Shown here: in pieces, positions 44,885-53,991 of the stretch
Numbering within the stretch: the stretch's first letter is position 1
How the letters are laid out: each line of letters opens with the position of its first letter
Origin: Chthoniobacteraceae bacterium
GTDB taxonomy: Bacteria > Verrucomicrobiota > Verrucomicrobiia > Chthoniobacterales > Chthoniobacteraceae
Assembly: GCA_947476045.1 (NCBI GenBank)
Contig: CANJNZ010000006.1
Location: 36,512-100,511, forward strand
Reading direction: 5' to 3'
Length of the DNA stretch: 64,000 nucleotides
Position numbers and translations under genes: made by a program
Notes under the pieces: model-generated
The model's database searches: none
Seen by the model: only the letters and a program-made list of their open reading frames with translations
Told to the model about the DNA's origin: nothing

Positions 44885-46447
44885 CTACGGCTGCGAGCGG
44901 AAGTGGGCGATGGCCTCGGCCTGGGTGAGGCCGTTTGCGAGGATTTGGTTTCTCGCATTGAGATAGCGGGCAAGATTGGTTTTGAGTTGGGCGGGATAAC
45001 GGCTGCCATTCACGACACGCTGCGCGGCGTCCGTCCGTAGCAAGCCGAAGGCGCAGAGCATGGGTGCCCAGATGGTGAGGTTCGTGTTGAGGAGCGCGAC
45101 TTGGGTGAGATTCGGGGCGAAGTCTTCGCGTGTTGGAAAGGTATGCTGCCATTTTGCCAGCCGCTCCCGGTTGAGCGGTGTCATGGCTTCGGGCTGCTGG
45201 TAGTCGCGCCAGAAAGCGGTGTCGGCGCGCCCAGTGTGGTAGTGGAAATTGATGAAGTCCACGTAGTCGTCGTGGGCGGCGGCGATGAGCCTGTTGTAGG
45301 TAGCGGCGAGGACGGGCATGGCTGCCGACGTTGCGTGGAGAAGGAGGAGGTCGGTGAGCAGTTTGATCTGCACGCTCTGGCCGTGGATGGTGGTGGCCTC
45401 CAGCGGCTCGGAAAAAACGCCGGCAAGGCCGATGGCACACACATTCCCCACCCACTGCTGCTCGTAGCGACCGGGCGAAAAACGCAGGATCGTGGGCGAA
45501 TCGCCAACATCCACACCCGTGGCGCGAAACTCGGCGACGGCCTGCTCGTCGCTGACGTAGCGCGAGGAAAAGATGTAACCTTTGCCCATGCGCGACTGCG
45601 TGGGAATCTGCCATTGCCAGCCGTGCGGCATGGCGGCGGAGACGGTGTAATTCGGTATCGGTTTCCCCTCGGGATACGGCGTCTGCACGGGGATGGCGCT
45701 GTCCACGCGGATGTGGTCGGCGTAGCTTTTCCACTTCGGCTGATAGGCCTTGCCGAGAAGCAGGCGGTGAAAGCCGGTGCAGTCTATAAAAAACTCGCCG
45801 CCGACCTCCCGGCCGCTGCGCGTGCGGATGGCGGTGATGCGCCCGCTTTCCGCATCCTGCGCGTAGCCCTCCACGATGTCGTCCACGTGGGTGACATTTG
45901 CGCGCTTCGCGGCGACCTCGGCCAGCCACGCGGCGAATGCTTTCGCATCGAACTGGCAGGAGGCCCCGCCCATTTCCCGGCTCACACTGCCGTCGGGATT
46001 GCGGTAGAAATCCGTCTTTCCCGCACGCATGAGCTGGCTGTAGAGCAGCACATCGCCGAGCTTGCGCCCATCCGCGGCGGCCTGGGCAAAAAACTCTTCG
46101 ATGTGCAGCGGGTAGCGATGAGGAAAATATTCCGCAGGTGCCTCGATGGAGCTGAGGTATTCGGTGCCGGGACCGTGCCAGTTTTTATACCAGATGCCGA
46201 GCTTGAAGGTCGGCTCGCACCGCCGGAAAAATTCGCCGAGCGTGAGTCCGTGCAACGGATCGAGCACGAAGGCGAGCACCACGCCCGTCACGCTTTCGCC
46301 GACGCCGATGGGACCGATGTTTGTCGAGTCAATGACGGTGATGTGTTTCTCCGGAAAACGCCCCGACAACGCGATGGCAGTCATCCACCCCGCCGAGCCG
46401 CCGCCGACGATGACGATGTTTTTGACGGGAAGGGAATCAGGAGACAT
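44885..46447 (-). CDS. Flavin-dependent halogenase (tryptophan halogenase family), canonical motifs
   Basis: 520 residues. FAD motif VIVGGGSAGWMTAIAL at 13-27. The catalytic lysine of the family is K82 in EPTFKLGIWYKNW (equivalent to PrnA K79). The second family signature GWxWxIP is intact as GWQWQIP, followed by GKGYIFSS. Later IGLAGVFSEPLEATTIHG matches the flavin-side segment. Length is typical (500-540). Using FADH2, oxygen and halide, such enzymes make HOCl or HOBr that reaches the lysine and halogenates an aromatic ring. No flavin reductase is nearby, so one must be supplied elsewhere. It is the third gene of the operon, 24 bp after its neighbour, and is more distant from the other two than they are from each other. 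The substrate may be tryptophan, a peptide or another phenol/indole. Confidence 0.9.
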   Translation of the reverse strand: MSPDSLPVKNIVIVGGGSAGWMTAIALSGRFPEKHITVIDSTNIGPIGVGESVTGVVLAFVLDPLHGLTLGEFFRRCEPTFKLGIWYKNWHGPGTEYLSSIEAPAEYFPHRYPLHIEEFFAQAAADGRKLGDVLLYSQLMRAGKTDFYRNPDGSVSREMGGASCQFDAKAFAAWLAEVAAKRANVTHVDDIVEGYAQDAESGRITAIRTRSGREVGGEFFIDCTGFHRLLLGKAYQPKWKSYADHIRVDSAIPVQTPYPEGKPIPNYTVSAAMPHGWQWQIPTQSRMGKGYIFSSRYVSDEQAVAEFRATGVDVGDSPTILRFSPGRYEQQWVGNVCAIGLAGVFSEPLEATTIHGQSVQIKLLTDLLLLHATSAAMPVLAATYNRLIAAAHDDYVDFINFHYHTGRADTAFWRDYQQPEAMTPLNRERLAKWQHTFPTREDFAPNLTQVALLNTNLTIWAPMLCAFGLLRTDAAQRVVNGSRYPAQLKTNLARYLNARNQILANGLTQAEAIAHFRSQP

Positions 46448-46471
46448 GGGCGGTTTTGTAAATCATGCGGC

Positions 46472-47965
46472 TCAACTATTCCAGCGCCACTGTGGCGAGC
46501 GGATGATGGCGAGCGTTTCGGCCACGCTGAGGGACTGCTCCGCGCGGGTGCGGAAAGTTTTGAGCATATCGTCCCACGTCACGCGCTCAGTGTCCGTCAA
46601 CGCACGCTTCGCCTTGTAGGGCGCGCGATTGCCGACGAGGATCGCGAGGTAGCCCTCCAGGCCAAAGATGTTTCGATCCTGCGAGGGCAGGCAGTAGATG
46701 TTCATCAGACTCGGACCGTTTTCGTGGTAGAAATCGAGCAGCGGAGCGAGGTCGCCCATCTCGGTGTCTTCGCGACAGTGCCGCCAGAATTCGTTGTCGA
46801 GCCGCGTATTCAACTTGTAGTGCAGGGCGAGGAAGTCGCGCGTGTCGTCGAAGGTTTCGCCGGATAATTGGTTGTAGAGGGAGCGCATCGTCTCCGTGGG
46901 TCGGAGCGCGGCGTCCTCCCAAAGCATGATGAGGTTTTTGCACTGGCGCGCGACGGTCATCAAAGCGGTGGCCTCCAGCGGCTCGACGAAGCCGACGGAA
47001 TTGCCGATGGCAACGACGTTGTCCACCCACACGCGGCGGTAGCGCCCGGAGCGGAATTTCACCACGCGCGGAGTCTTCGGCGCCTTCGGGTTTTTGCGGA
47101 GAAACTCCTCGGTCGCCGCCTCGTCGGAAATCGCCTGCGACGAATAGACGTAACCGCGATTGATGTGGTGTTCGTGCTCAATCTGCCACGCCCACCCGGC
47201 CTCCATCGTCTCGGCGATGGTGTAGGGCAGAATCGTCTCGGTCGTCCGCTCCCATCCACCAACGACCGCACGATCACAAAACAGCGAGCGCCGGTAATCC
47301 ACGAACTCTTCGCCGAGCACGCGCCCGAGCAACTCGCTGCGGAAGCCGCTGCAATCCAAAAAAAAGTCCGCCTCCAGCCGCTGTCCATCCTCGAGCAGGA
47401 GCGCGGAAATTCCCGACGGCCCGCGTTCCGCCCCGCTCATCTTACCCTCGATAAAGGCCACGCCCAACTCCTGCGCGATGCTCTCCAGCGTCTGCACCAG
47501 CTTCACATTTTCGATGTGAAAACCGAAGGGCACACTGAAGTCCGGCCCGCCGCCTGACTTCTCATGCTGGGGGAATGCTTTGTTTGCCTCCATCAATGCG
47601 CTCCCCAAGCCGATGCCGTGAAAATTTTCATCCGAATAATAGCCGTTCGGACACGAATAATGACGCCACTGACCGCTGAGCTGATAGGCGAACGGGTAGT
47701 CGAAATAATCGCGCGGCCCCCAATGAAAGCGGATGCCCATTTTCCACGTCGGCTCCGCCTGCGCGTAAAACCGAGCGTGTCCCAGCTTGAGGTAATCAAG
47801 TAGGTAGGTCGGCAGCGAAACGGTGGTCCCCTCGCCCACGCCGATCACCCCGATGTCGCTGCTGCGCACCACACGCACTTCGAGCTTCGGGAGTATTTTC
47901 TTGAGCGAGATGGCCGCGATCAAACCCGCGCTGCCGGAGCCGAGGATGAGAACTTTCTGGATCAT
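46472..47965 (-). CDS. Flavin-dependent halogenase paralogue with altered GWxWxIP motif
   Basis: 497 residues. FAD motif VLILGSGSAGLIAAISL at the N-terminus; catalytic lysine K75 in EPTWKMGIRF. The GWxWxIP signature reads GWAWQIEHEHH, so the proline is replaced by Glu. The flavin segment is retained (VAIGNSVGFVEPLEATAL). This motif variant, shared with its neighbour at 47987, defines a subgroup of tryptophan-halogenase-like proteins common in bacteria from glycan-rich habitats; the substrates of the subgroup are largely unknown to me. The closeness of this protein to the product of 47987 (same length, nearly the same C-terminal IRSPQW ending) shows a tandem duplication. Spacing to the flanking genes is 21 and 24 bp, so the three are co-transcribed. 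Confidence 0.88.
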   Translation of the reverse strand: MIQKVLILGSGSAGLIAAISLKKILPKLEVRVVRSSDIGVIGVGEGTTVSLPTYLLDYLKLGHARFYAQAEPTWKMGIRFHWGPRDYFDYPFAYQLSGQWRHYSCPNGYYSDENFHGIGLGSALMEANKAFPQHEKSGGGPDFSVPFGFHIENVKLVQTLESIAQELGVAFIEGKMSGAERGPSGISALLLEDGQRLEADFFLDCSGFRSELLGRVLGEEFVDYRRSLFCDRAVVGGWERTTETILPYTIAETMEAGWAWQIEHEHHINRGYVYSSQAISDEAATEEFLRKNPKAPKTPRVVKFRSGRYRRVWVDNVVAIGNSVGFVEPLEATALMTVARQCKNLIMLWEDAALRPTETMRSLYNQLSGETFDDTRDFLALHYKLNTRLDNEFWRHCREDTEMGDLAPLLDFYHENGPSLMNIYCLPSQDRNIFGLEGYLAILVGNRAPYKAKRALTDTERVTWDDMLKTFRTRAEQSLSVAETLAIIRSPQWRWNS

Positions 47966-47986
47966 GATCGTGTTGCTCCTTTCATA

Positions 47987-49480
47987 CTACGAAGCCCACT
48001 TCCATTGCGGCGAACGGATCACGCCGAGCATCTCCTTCACGCTCACACCCTGCGCGGCGTGTGCCGCGAGATCGGCCCGCATTTTATTGAACAACGCGCA
48101 CTCCGCTTCCGTGGGCTGATACCGCGCTTTGTAGGGCGCGCGATTGCCGACCAGCATCGCGAGGTGCCCGTCCACGCTGAAAGTATTTCGCTCCGGCATC
48201 GGCACGGCGAGGCGGTTCAGCGCGGTGGGGCCATTTTCCGTGTAAAACTCCAGCATCGGAGCAAGCGCGCCCAAGTCTGTGTCCGCGCGACAATGCCGCC
48301 AGAATTCGTTATCCAGCCGCGTGTTCAACTTGTAGTGCAACGAGAGGAAATCGCGCGTGTAGTCGAAGGTTCCGCAGATGAGTTTGTTGAAAAAATCCCG
48401 CATCGTGTCGGTGGGACACAGCCCGGAATCGAAGAGCATTCCCGCCAGCGATGCGCATTGCTCACAGACGACCCACAGCGCCGTGGCTTCGAGCGGTTCG
48501 ACGAAGCCGGCGGAATTGCCGATGGCGACGACATTGTCCACCCACACGCGGCGATGGTGGCCGGAGCGAAATTTCACCACGCGCGGCGACTGCGGAGCCT
48601 TGGGGTTTTTGCGGAGAAATTCCTCGGTCGCCGCTTCGTCCGAAATCGCCTGCGAACAATACACGTAGCCCCTGTTGATGTGATGCTCGTGATCGATCCG
48701 CCACGCCCAGCCCGCCTCCATCGTCTCCGCAATCGTGTAGGGCAGGATCGGCTCCGTCGTCCGTTCCCATCCGCCAATCACCGCACGGTCGCAAAACAAC
48801 GAGCGCCGGTAATCCTCAAACTCCTCCCCCATCGCACGCCCGATCAACTCGCTGCGGAACCCGCTGCAATCCACAAAAAGATCCGCCTCCAGCCGCTGAC
48901 CATCCTCAAGCATCAGCGCAGTGATTCCCTTCGGCCCGCGCTCCGCACCGCTCATCTTGCCCTCGATGAAAGTCACTCCCGCCGCCGAAGCGATCATTTC
49001 CAGCGTCTCCACCAGCTTCACATTTTCGATGTGAAAACCGTAGGCCACGCTCATCTCCGGCGCACCGCCCGCACGCAGATTCCGGGGAAACACCCTGCCC
49101 GCCTCCATCAGCGCCGCCGCGATACTGATCCCGCGAAATTCCTCGTCCGCATAAAATCCCTTCGAGCGCGAAGACTGGCTCCACTGCCCGTCGAGCTGGC
49201 GGTCAAACGTGTAGTCAAAGTGATCGCGCGGCCCCCACAAAAAGCGAACACCCAGCTTCCAAGTAGGCTCCGCGTGCTTGTAAAACATCGCCTGATTGAT
49301 TCCCAGAAGACCAAACAAATGCTGGGGCATCGCCGGAGTCGTCCCCTCGCCCACGCCGATGACACCGATGTCGCTGCTGCGCACGATGCACACATCGATC
49401 TGCGGCACTTTTTTCTTGAGCGTAATCGCAGCAAGCAAGCCCGCGCTGCCCGCTCCGAGGATGAGGACGTTCTGGATCAT
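47987..49480 (-). CDS. Flavin-dependent halogenase paralogue, first gene of the operon
   Basis: 497 residues from ATG 49480, which aligns with the start of the paralogue at 47965; the frame is open 13 codons further upstream without family similarity. FAD motif VLILGAGSAGLLAAITL; catalytic lysine K75 in EPTWKLGVRF. The signature is GWAWRIDHEHH, with Asp in place of the GWxWxIP proline. Downstream segments VAIGNSAGFVEPLEATAL and the ending IRSPQWKWAS match the next gene almost exactly. It is the promoter-proximal gene of the three. The 192 bp before it contains short 7-bp tandem repeats, a small hairpin and the right copy of a direct repeat, but no recognised promoter. Confidence 0.88.
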   Translation of the reverse strand: MIQNVLILGAGSAGLLAAITLKKKVPQIDVCIVRSSDIGVIGVGEGTTPAMPQHLFGLLGINQAMFYKHAEPTWKLGVRFLWGPRDHFDYTFDRQLDGQWSQSSRSKGFYADEEFRGISIAAALMEAGRVFPRNLRAGGAPEMSVAYGFHIENVKLVETLEMIASAAGVTFIEGKMSGAERGPKGITALMLEDGQRLEADLFVDCSGFRSELIGRAMGEEFEDYRRSLFCDRAVIGGWERTTEPILPYTIAETMEAGWAWRIDHEHHINRGYVYCSQAISDEAATEEFLRKNPKAPQSPRVVKFRSGHHRRVWVDNVVAIGNSAGFVEPLEATALWVVCEQCASLAGMLFDSGLCPTDTMRDFFNKLICGTFDYTRDFLSLHYKLNTRLDNEFWRHCRADTDLGALAPMLEFYTENGPTALNRLAVPMPERNTFSVDGHLAMLVGNRAPYKARYQPTEAECALFNKMRADLAAHAAQGVSVKEMLGVIRSPQWKWAS

Positions 49481-49550
49481 TGAGGAAACGCCGGATACCA
49501 CAACCGCTCCACGCGACACAATGAAAAGACGGGGGGAGTTGCGATGTGGA

Positions 49551-49599
49551 CGGTGAACGGTGAACGGTGAACGGGCGTGTTTTTCTGATCACAGATCAC
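49551..49599. repeat. CGGTGAA tandem triplet plus right copy of the bracketing direct repeat
   Basis: Three copies of CGGTGAA at 49551-49571, then CGTGTTTTT followed by CTGATCACAGATCAC (49576-49599), the partner of 44848-44869. Both lie in the leader of the halogenase operon, upstream of the first start. Confidence 0.7.
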
Positions 49600-49672
49600 A
49601 GTTGCCCGGTGCCGCCGCACCGTCCCTACGGGCTGCCTGCGGCAGGCTATGTCGTTCCACTCCATTCACCGA

Positions 49673-51571
49673 TCACGACACAGCGCCAGCGCCAGACGGT
49701 GACGAACCTGCGCGCAGCGCTTCCAACTCCTCCCATCGCGCATAGAGGGTGACTGCGCGTGACTTCACGGCTTCGAGCTTTGCCTCCCACGCGGGGAACT
49801 CTTTGGCCTTCGTCACGTAGAACTGCGGGTCGCTCAGCATGGCTTCGATTTCTGCCGACTCTTTTTCCGCCCCGGCGATTGCTGCCTCCATGCCGTCGAG
49901 TTCCCGTTGTTCCTTGTAACTCAGTTTGCGCACACGCTCCTTCACCGGCGCTGCTTTCACCACGGACGCGGGAGCCGGCGCGGAGACGCTGCGTTTTTCG
50001 AGGTAGTAGTCGTAGTCGCCAGGCGTGAGCGAAACGTTCCCGTCTCCATCGAATGCGAGGATGTGCGTGCAGACGCGGTTGAGAAACCATCGGTCGTGAC
50101 TCACGAGCAGCACGCATCCACCGAACTCGGCGAGGCCCTCCTCCAAAATCTGGAGCGTGGAGAGATCGAGATCGTTCGTCGGTTCGTCCATGACGAGCAG
50201 GTTGCCGCCGCGCAGGAGGATTTTTGCGAGCGAAAGACGCGAGCGCTCTCCACCGCTGAGCAGCTTCACTTTTGCGTTGATGGCCTCGTCGGTGAAAAGA
50301 AAACGCCTCAGATAACTGCGCACGTGCAGCCGGTGCTCGCCGAGCACCACCCAGTCGGCTTTGCCTGCGATTGCGCTGAGCACGGTGTCCTCGTCATTCA
50401 GCAGCGCGCGGTTTTGATCCACGTAGTTGATCACGGTCTTTGCGCCGCGCAGCACTTCGCCCCATGTCGGCTCCATTTCGCCGAGAATGACTTTGAGCAG
50501 CGAAGTTTTTCCGACACCGTTTCTTCCCACAATGCCAATGCGCGCGCCGGCGGGCAGGTCGAGCGTGAGACGGTCGAATAATTTCCGGCCTGCGATCTCC
50601 ACGCCGACATCGCGCAGTTCCAGAACGCGGTTGCTGAGTTTCGGTGGCGGCGGGATCACAAGGTCCATGTCGCCCTCGCGGTCGGGGCCGTCCTGCGCGG
50701 CGAGTTCGTAGTAGCGCTCGATACGATCCACACTTTTCGTCCGCCGCGCGCTCGGGCCCTTGCGCACCCATTCGAGTTCGCTCGCGAGAAATTTCTGCCG
50801 CCGCTTTTCGGTCGCCTCCTCGCCGGATTCACGCTCGGCCTTGGTCGCGAGGTATTGTGAGTAATTTCCGGGATAGGAAAAGAAACGTCCGCTTTTCAGC
50901 TCGACGATGCGTGTCGCGACGCGGTCGAGGAAGAAGCGGTCGTGCGTGACGAAGAGGCAGGTGCCCTCGTAGCTGCGCAGAAATGTTTCGAGCCACTCGA
51001 CACTCTGCGTGTCGAGGTGGTTCGTCGGTTCGTCGAGGATGAGCAAATCCGGCTGCCCGATGAGCGCGCGACACAGTGCGACGCGACGCTTTTCCCCGCC
51101 GCTGAGATCGCGGGCGAGGCGCTCGGGCGCGGGTGCGTGGAGGTTGGTCAAAAGACTGCGCAGCCGGGTGTCGATGTTCCAGCCGTCGTGATGTTCGATT
51201 TCGTGGAGCAGCTCCGCGGCGCGCGCCGATTCGCCCGGTGTGTTTTCGTATTCGACGAGCATCGCGCGCACATGGCTCGCGCCGTTGAGCACGTTTTCCT
51301 CGACGGTTGCATTTGCATCGAGATCGAAGTCCTGCGGGAGCCAGCCGATGAGCGCATGGCGTTTGCGGGTGACGGTGCCGCCATCGGGCTCCAGTTCGCC
51401 GGCGGCGATTTTCAGAAAGGTGGATTTTCCGCAGCCGTTGCGACCGACAAGGCCGACGCGTTCGCCTTCGTGAAGGGCGAGCGTGGAGTCATCGAGCAGG
51501 GTCTGGACGCCGTAGCGGACGACGAGGCCGCTGGCGCTGAATACGGGTGTGGCGTTGGATGGTGCGGACAT
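49673..51571 (-). CDS. uup: ABC-F family ATPase (Uup type)
   Basis: 632 residues with two ABC ATPase domains and no membrane segments. Domain 1: Walker A GLVGRNGCGKST, signature LSGGEKRR, Walker B LLILDEPTNHLD. Domain 2: Walker A GIVGRNGVGKTS, signature LSGGERSR, Walker B LLVMDEPTNDLD. The inter-domain linker carries basic helices (KRRQKFLASELEWVRKG). A C-terminal coiled coil follows residue about 550 (SYKEQRELDGMEAAIAGAEKESAEIEAML), which is characteristic of Uup rather than EttA. Uup-like proteins act on ribosomes or branched DNA and counter tandem-repeat excision in E. coli. It is downstream of the STAS gene on the same strand, 54 bp apart. Confidence 0.93.
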   Translation of the reverse strand: MSAPSNATPVFSASGLVVRYGVQTLLDDSTLALHEGERVGLVGRNGCGKSTFLKIAAGELEPDGGTVTRKRHALIGWLPQDFDLDANATVEENVLNGASHVRAMLVEYENTPGESARAAELLHEIEHHDGWNIDTRLRSLLTNLHAPAPERLARDLSGGEKRRVALCRALIGQPDLLILDEPTNHLDTQSVEWLETFLRSYEGTCLFVTHDRFFLDRVATRIVELKSGRFFSYPGNYSQYLATKAERESGEEATEKRRQKFLASELEWVRKGPSARRTKSVDRIERYYELAAQDGPDREGDMDLVIPPPPKLSNRVLELRDVGVEIAGRKLFDRLTLDLPAGARIGIVGRNGVGKTSLLKVILGEMEPTWGEVLRGAKTVINYVDQNRALLNDEDTVLSAIAGKADWVVLGEHRLHVRSYLRRFLFTDEAINAKVKLLSGGERSRLSLAKILLRGGNLLVMDEPTNDLDLSTLQILEEGLAEFGGCVLLVSHDRWFLNRVCTHILAFDGDGNVSLTPGDYDYYLEKRSVSAPAPASVVKAAPVKERVRKLSYKEQRELDGMEAAIAGAEKESAEIEAMLSDPQFYVTKAKEFPAWEAKLEAVKSRAVTLYARWEELEALRAGSSPSGAGAVS

Positions 51572-51625
51572 TGAGGCGCGCGGGATAGCAGGCTTGTGCC
51601 TAAAGCGGCAGAGAGATTTCGCTTT

Positions 51626-52129
51626 TTATTTTGCGGCGTCCTTTGCCGCGCTCGCATTCAGGAAATCCAGCACGTCGCGGAAATGGGCCGCGTTCTTCGG
51701 ATTCACCTCCACGCACACCTCGTGCGCCTCAAGCATTACCTCGCGCGTCGTTGCCTTGTCCGCAGTGTGTGTGATGGCGTCGCCTCCGCCGCCATTTATC
51801 TCAGGCGCGGGGCACTCGGAGAAAAGCTCAACCAGGCCGAGATCCTCGAGCAGCCCGGCATTGCGGTCGTTGCGATTCACCACCCACAGATTGCCACCGC
51901 CTGCTTCGCGCAGCCGTAGTGCGAGCCCTGCAAGCGTGCCCATGAAAGTCGAATCCATCGCCGGGCAATGCAGCAAGTCCACGACGAACGCCCGCCTGCC
52001 GTTCTCGATCATCCGGCGCGAAAAATCCTTCAGGCCCGGGCTGTTTTGAAAAGTTCCCTTTCCTTCGACTCGTATCCAAACCGTCGGGCCGCTCTCCACG
52101 TCGGCAAATATTGTTGGCTGAAGACTCAT
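51626..52129 (-). CDS. STAS-domain protein (anti-sigma factor antagonist-like)
   Basis: 167 residues. Residues about 10-105 form a STAS fold: VWIRVEGKGTFQNSPGLKDF, then AFVVDLLHCPAMDSTFMGTL, where the Ser in MDSTFMG is at the position phosphorylated in SpoIIAA-type antagonists, and GLLEDLGLVELF. A further 60 residues (from ITHTADKATTREVMLEAHE) form a helical tail seen in some verrucomicrobial STAS proteins. It may take part in partner-switching control of a sigma factor or a surface process. No anti-sigma kinase or phosphatase is adjacent. It sits between the lipoprotein gene and uup on the same strand. Confidence 0.85.
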   Translation of the reverse strand: MSLQPTIFADVESGPTVWIRVEGKGTFQNSPGLKDFSRRMIENGRRAFVVDLLHCPAMDSTFMGTLAGLALRLREAGGGNLWVVNRNDRNAGLLEDLGLVELFSECPAPEINGGGGDAITHTADKATTREVMLEAHEVCVEVNPKNAAHFRDVLDFLNASAAKDAAK

Positions 52130-52186
52130 ATTAAACTCGCACTTCCTCCCATCGCATTGTTCATGCCTTTCGTCAAACTGCGTGAC

Positions 52187-52714
52187 TTAATTCCATAGAA
52201 ACGACTGCCATAAACCGACGATTTGGCCGTTCTCGATCAACAGCAGACGCCACGCATTAATCTTCCCCTCCTCCGCGTATTCATCGCCGATGACGGTGAA
52301 CTTCGTCTCGATGGTGCCCTTTGCCGCCGGATAATGCTCCTCCTTCGCCATCACATGGGAGCCAAGATTTTCCTGCCGATATTCGAGCCGGACGGTGATG
52401 TCCGCCTCTCGCTTCGCGCGCCACCACATATAGAAATAATTCCCGTAGCGCTCCGCGCGATCGTAGTTGTTCACCGCGCCGAAATTCATCCGCGACCGCT
52501 CAAACTGAATCATCGGGCTGATGGTCGGCTTCTGCGCGTTCGGGTCGCGCGGGTCGTGGAAAAACTGCGACACTTTGCGGACTTGAAAATCGTCCGAAAG
52601 CGCGAGCGGCAGCACTTTCACCTTGGTGATGGGGAGAGAGCGGATCGGTTCTTTTTGTGTGCTGCACGCGGCCAGTGTGAGGCCCGCGAGCAAAACTGTG
52701 ATGAGGCGGATCAT
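52187..52714 (-). CDS. Putative lipoprotein of unknown function
   Basis: 175 residues. The N-terminus MIRLITVLLAGLTLAACS carries a clear lipobox (LAAC), so it should be lipid-anchored. The rest is an aromatic-rich alpha/beta domain: MNFGAVNNYDRAERYGNYFY, then ADITVRLEYRQENLG and NAWRLLLIENGQIVGLWQSF. I do not recognise the family. The gene precedes the STAS gene on the same strand (57 bp apart) and is divergent from the TraB/GumN-like gene. Confidence 0.78.
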   Translation of the reverse strand: MIRLITVLLAGLTLAACSTQKEPIRSLPITKVKVLPLALSDDFQVRKVSQFFHDPRDPNAQKPTISPMIQFERSRMNFGAVNNYDRAERYGNYFYMWWRAKREADITVRLEYRQENLGSHVMAKEEHYPAAKGTIETKFTVIGDEYAEEGKINAWRLLLIENGQIVGLWQSFLWN

Positions 52715-52801
52715 GATGCGGACTTAAAACGAACCCGCCCGCCGGATGCAACGCTGTAGATTCACTGGCCTCTCGCCCGCGCCGTGCTACCTAGTCCCTT
52801 G

Positions 52802-53779
52802 ATGAACATCCGACTCGCACTTGCAATCTCGCTCGGTCTGCTCTGCCGCGCCTCCGCCGTGGAGCCCGCGCCGGAAAAAGCCCATGACTACGTGCGCTAC
52901 ACGGGCGACGACCAGCGCGGCAAACTCGAGACTGTCGTCGTCACCATGCGCGGGAAAGCCGGCGTCACCGTCGAACTCATCGGCGCCGTCCACATCGCCG
53001 ACGCCGCCTATTACAAAGCGCTGAACGAACTCTTTTCCACCTACGACGAACTCCTTTTCGAACTCGTGGACGGACAGAAACTGAAAGCCGGCGCAGAAGA
53101 CGCCCCCAGGCCCGCAAAAAAAGCCGGACAGCGCGCGATTAAAAAAGCCGCGCCTGTCAAAACAGAACCCGCAGCCGGCGAAGACGAGGAAACCACCGGG
53201 ACTGACGAGGAAAAACCCAACCCCGCCTTCGCGATTCTGCGCGGGATGATGCAGGGATTCGGCACCTACTTCCGGCTGCAATACCAGACCGAGGGCATCG
53301 ATTATAAAGCCAAAAACTTCGTCCACGCCGACGTGAGCATGGAGGACTTCGAGCGCCTGCAATCCGAGCACGGCGAATCCTTCGCGACTATTTTTCAAAA
53401 GGCCCTAGAAAGCGAAATGAACAAGGCCGGTAAAAAGGACAAAAACGAACCCAAAGGCGGACAGCTTCTCCTGGCGCTGCTTGGGGATTCCAGCGGCCTC
53501 AAAATCGCCATGGCGCGGATGCTCGGTAATGTCGAAACCATCGGCGAAGAAGTCGGCTTTGGCGCGGACTCGGTCATCGTCGGCGAACGCAACCGCGTGG
53601 CGCTGGAGGTCCTTGACCGCGAAGTCAAAGCAGGCCGCAAAAAGCTCGGCATCTTTTACGGCGCAGCACATCTGGATGACATGGAAAAGCGACTCGAAAA
53701 ACGTGGCTACCAACGCACCGCCGAACGCTGGCTCACCGCATGGGACATCAAACCCCGTGTGGACGAACTGAAGAAATAG
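52802..53779 (+). CDS. TraB/GumN (TIKI-like) family protein, secreted
   Basis: 325 residues from ATG 52802, which gives the signal peptide MNIRLALAISLGLLCRASA; an ATG at 52784 adds six residues. Two GxxH motifs typical of the TraB/PrgY/GumN/TIKI family are present: IGAVHIAD near residue 60 and YGAAHLDD near 290. The conserved Glu appears in ELLFELVDG and an Arg in VGERNRVALE. A charged, low-complexity Lys/Glu/Ala insert (residues about 95-145) interrupts the domain. Family members are predicted or shown metal-dependent proteases or peptide-binding proteins. No partner gene is evident. Confidence 0.82.
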   Translation: MNIRLALAISLGLLCRASAVEPAPEKAHDYVRYTGDDQRGKLETVVVTMRGKAGVTVELIGAVHIADAAYYKALNELFSTYDELLFELVDGQKLKAGAEDAPRPAKKAGQRAIKKAAPVKTEPAAGEDEETTGTDEEKPNPAFAILRGMMQGFGTYFRLQYQTEGIDYKAKNFVHADVSMEDFERLQSEHGESFATIFQKALESEMNKAGKKDKNEPKGGQLLLALLGDSSGLKIAMARMLGNVETIGEEVGFGADSVIVGERNRVALEVLDREVKAGRKKLGIFYGAAHLDDMEKRLEKRGYQRTAERWLTAWDIKPRVDELKK

Positions 53780-53991
53780 GCCTCCGCGAACGGCGCGGGC
53801 ATCCAGCGCCATGAAACTTCAGACGCGCGGGGGCAAAGGGATCAGTGTTTTTCCGTTCGATCTTAAAAATTATTCGGCTCTCGCACGGCACTGGCTTTTA
53901 CAGCGCTGAGATGCCTGCAAGCCTGCCATACCACTCAACACAAAATCCAACTGCTGAACCGCGGAGTGGAGCAACCTGTAAATTCACGATG

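Noticed and set aside
49600..49672. tRNA or small RNA in the short palindromic region before the halogenase operon
   Set aside because: Only a small GCCTGC/GCAGGC hairpin is present; no cloverleaf or known RNA motif could be drawn.
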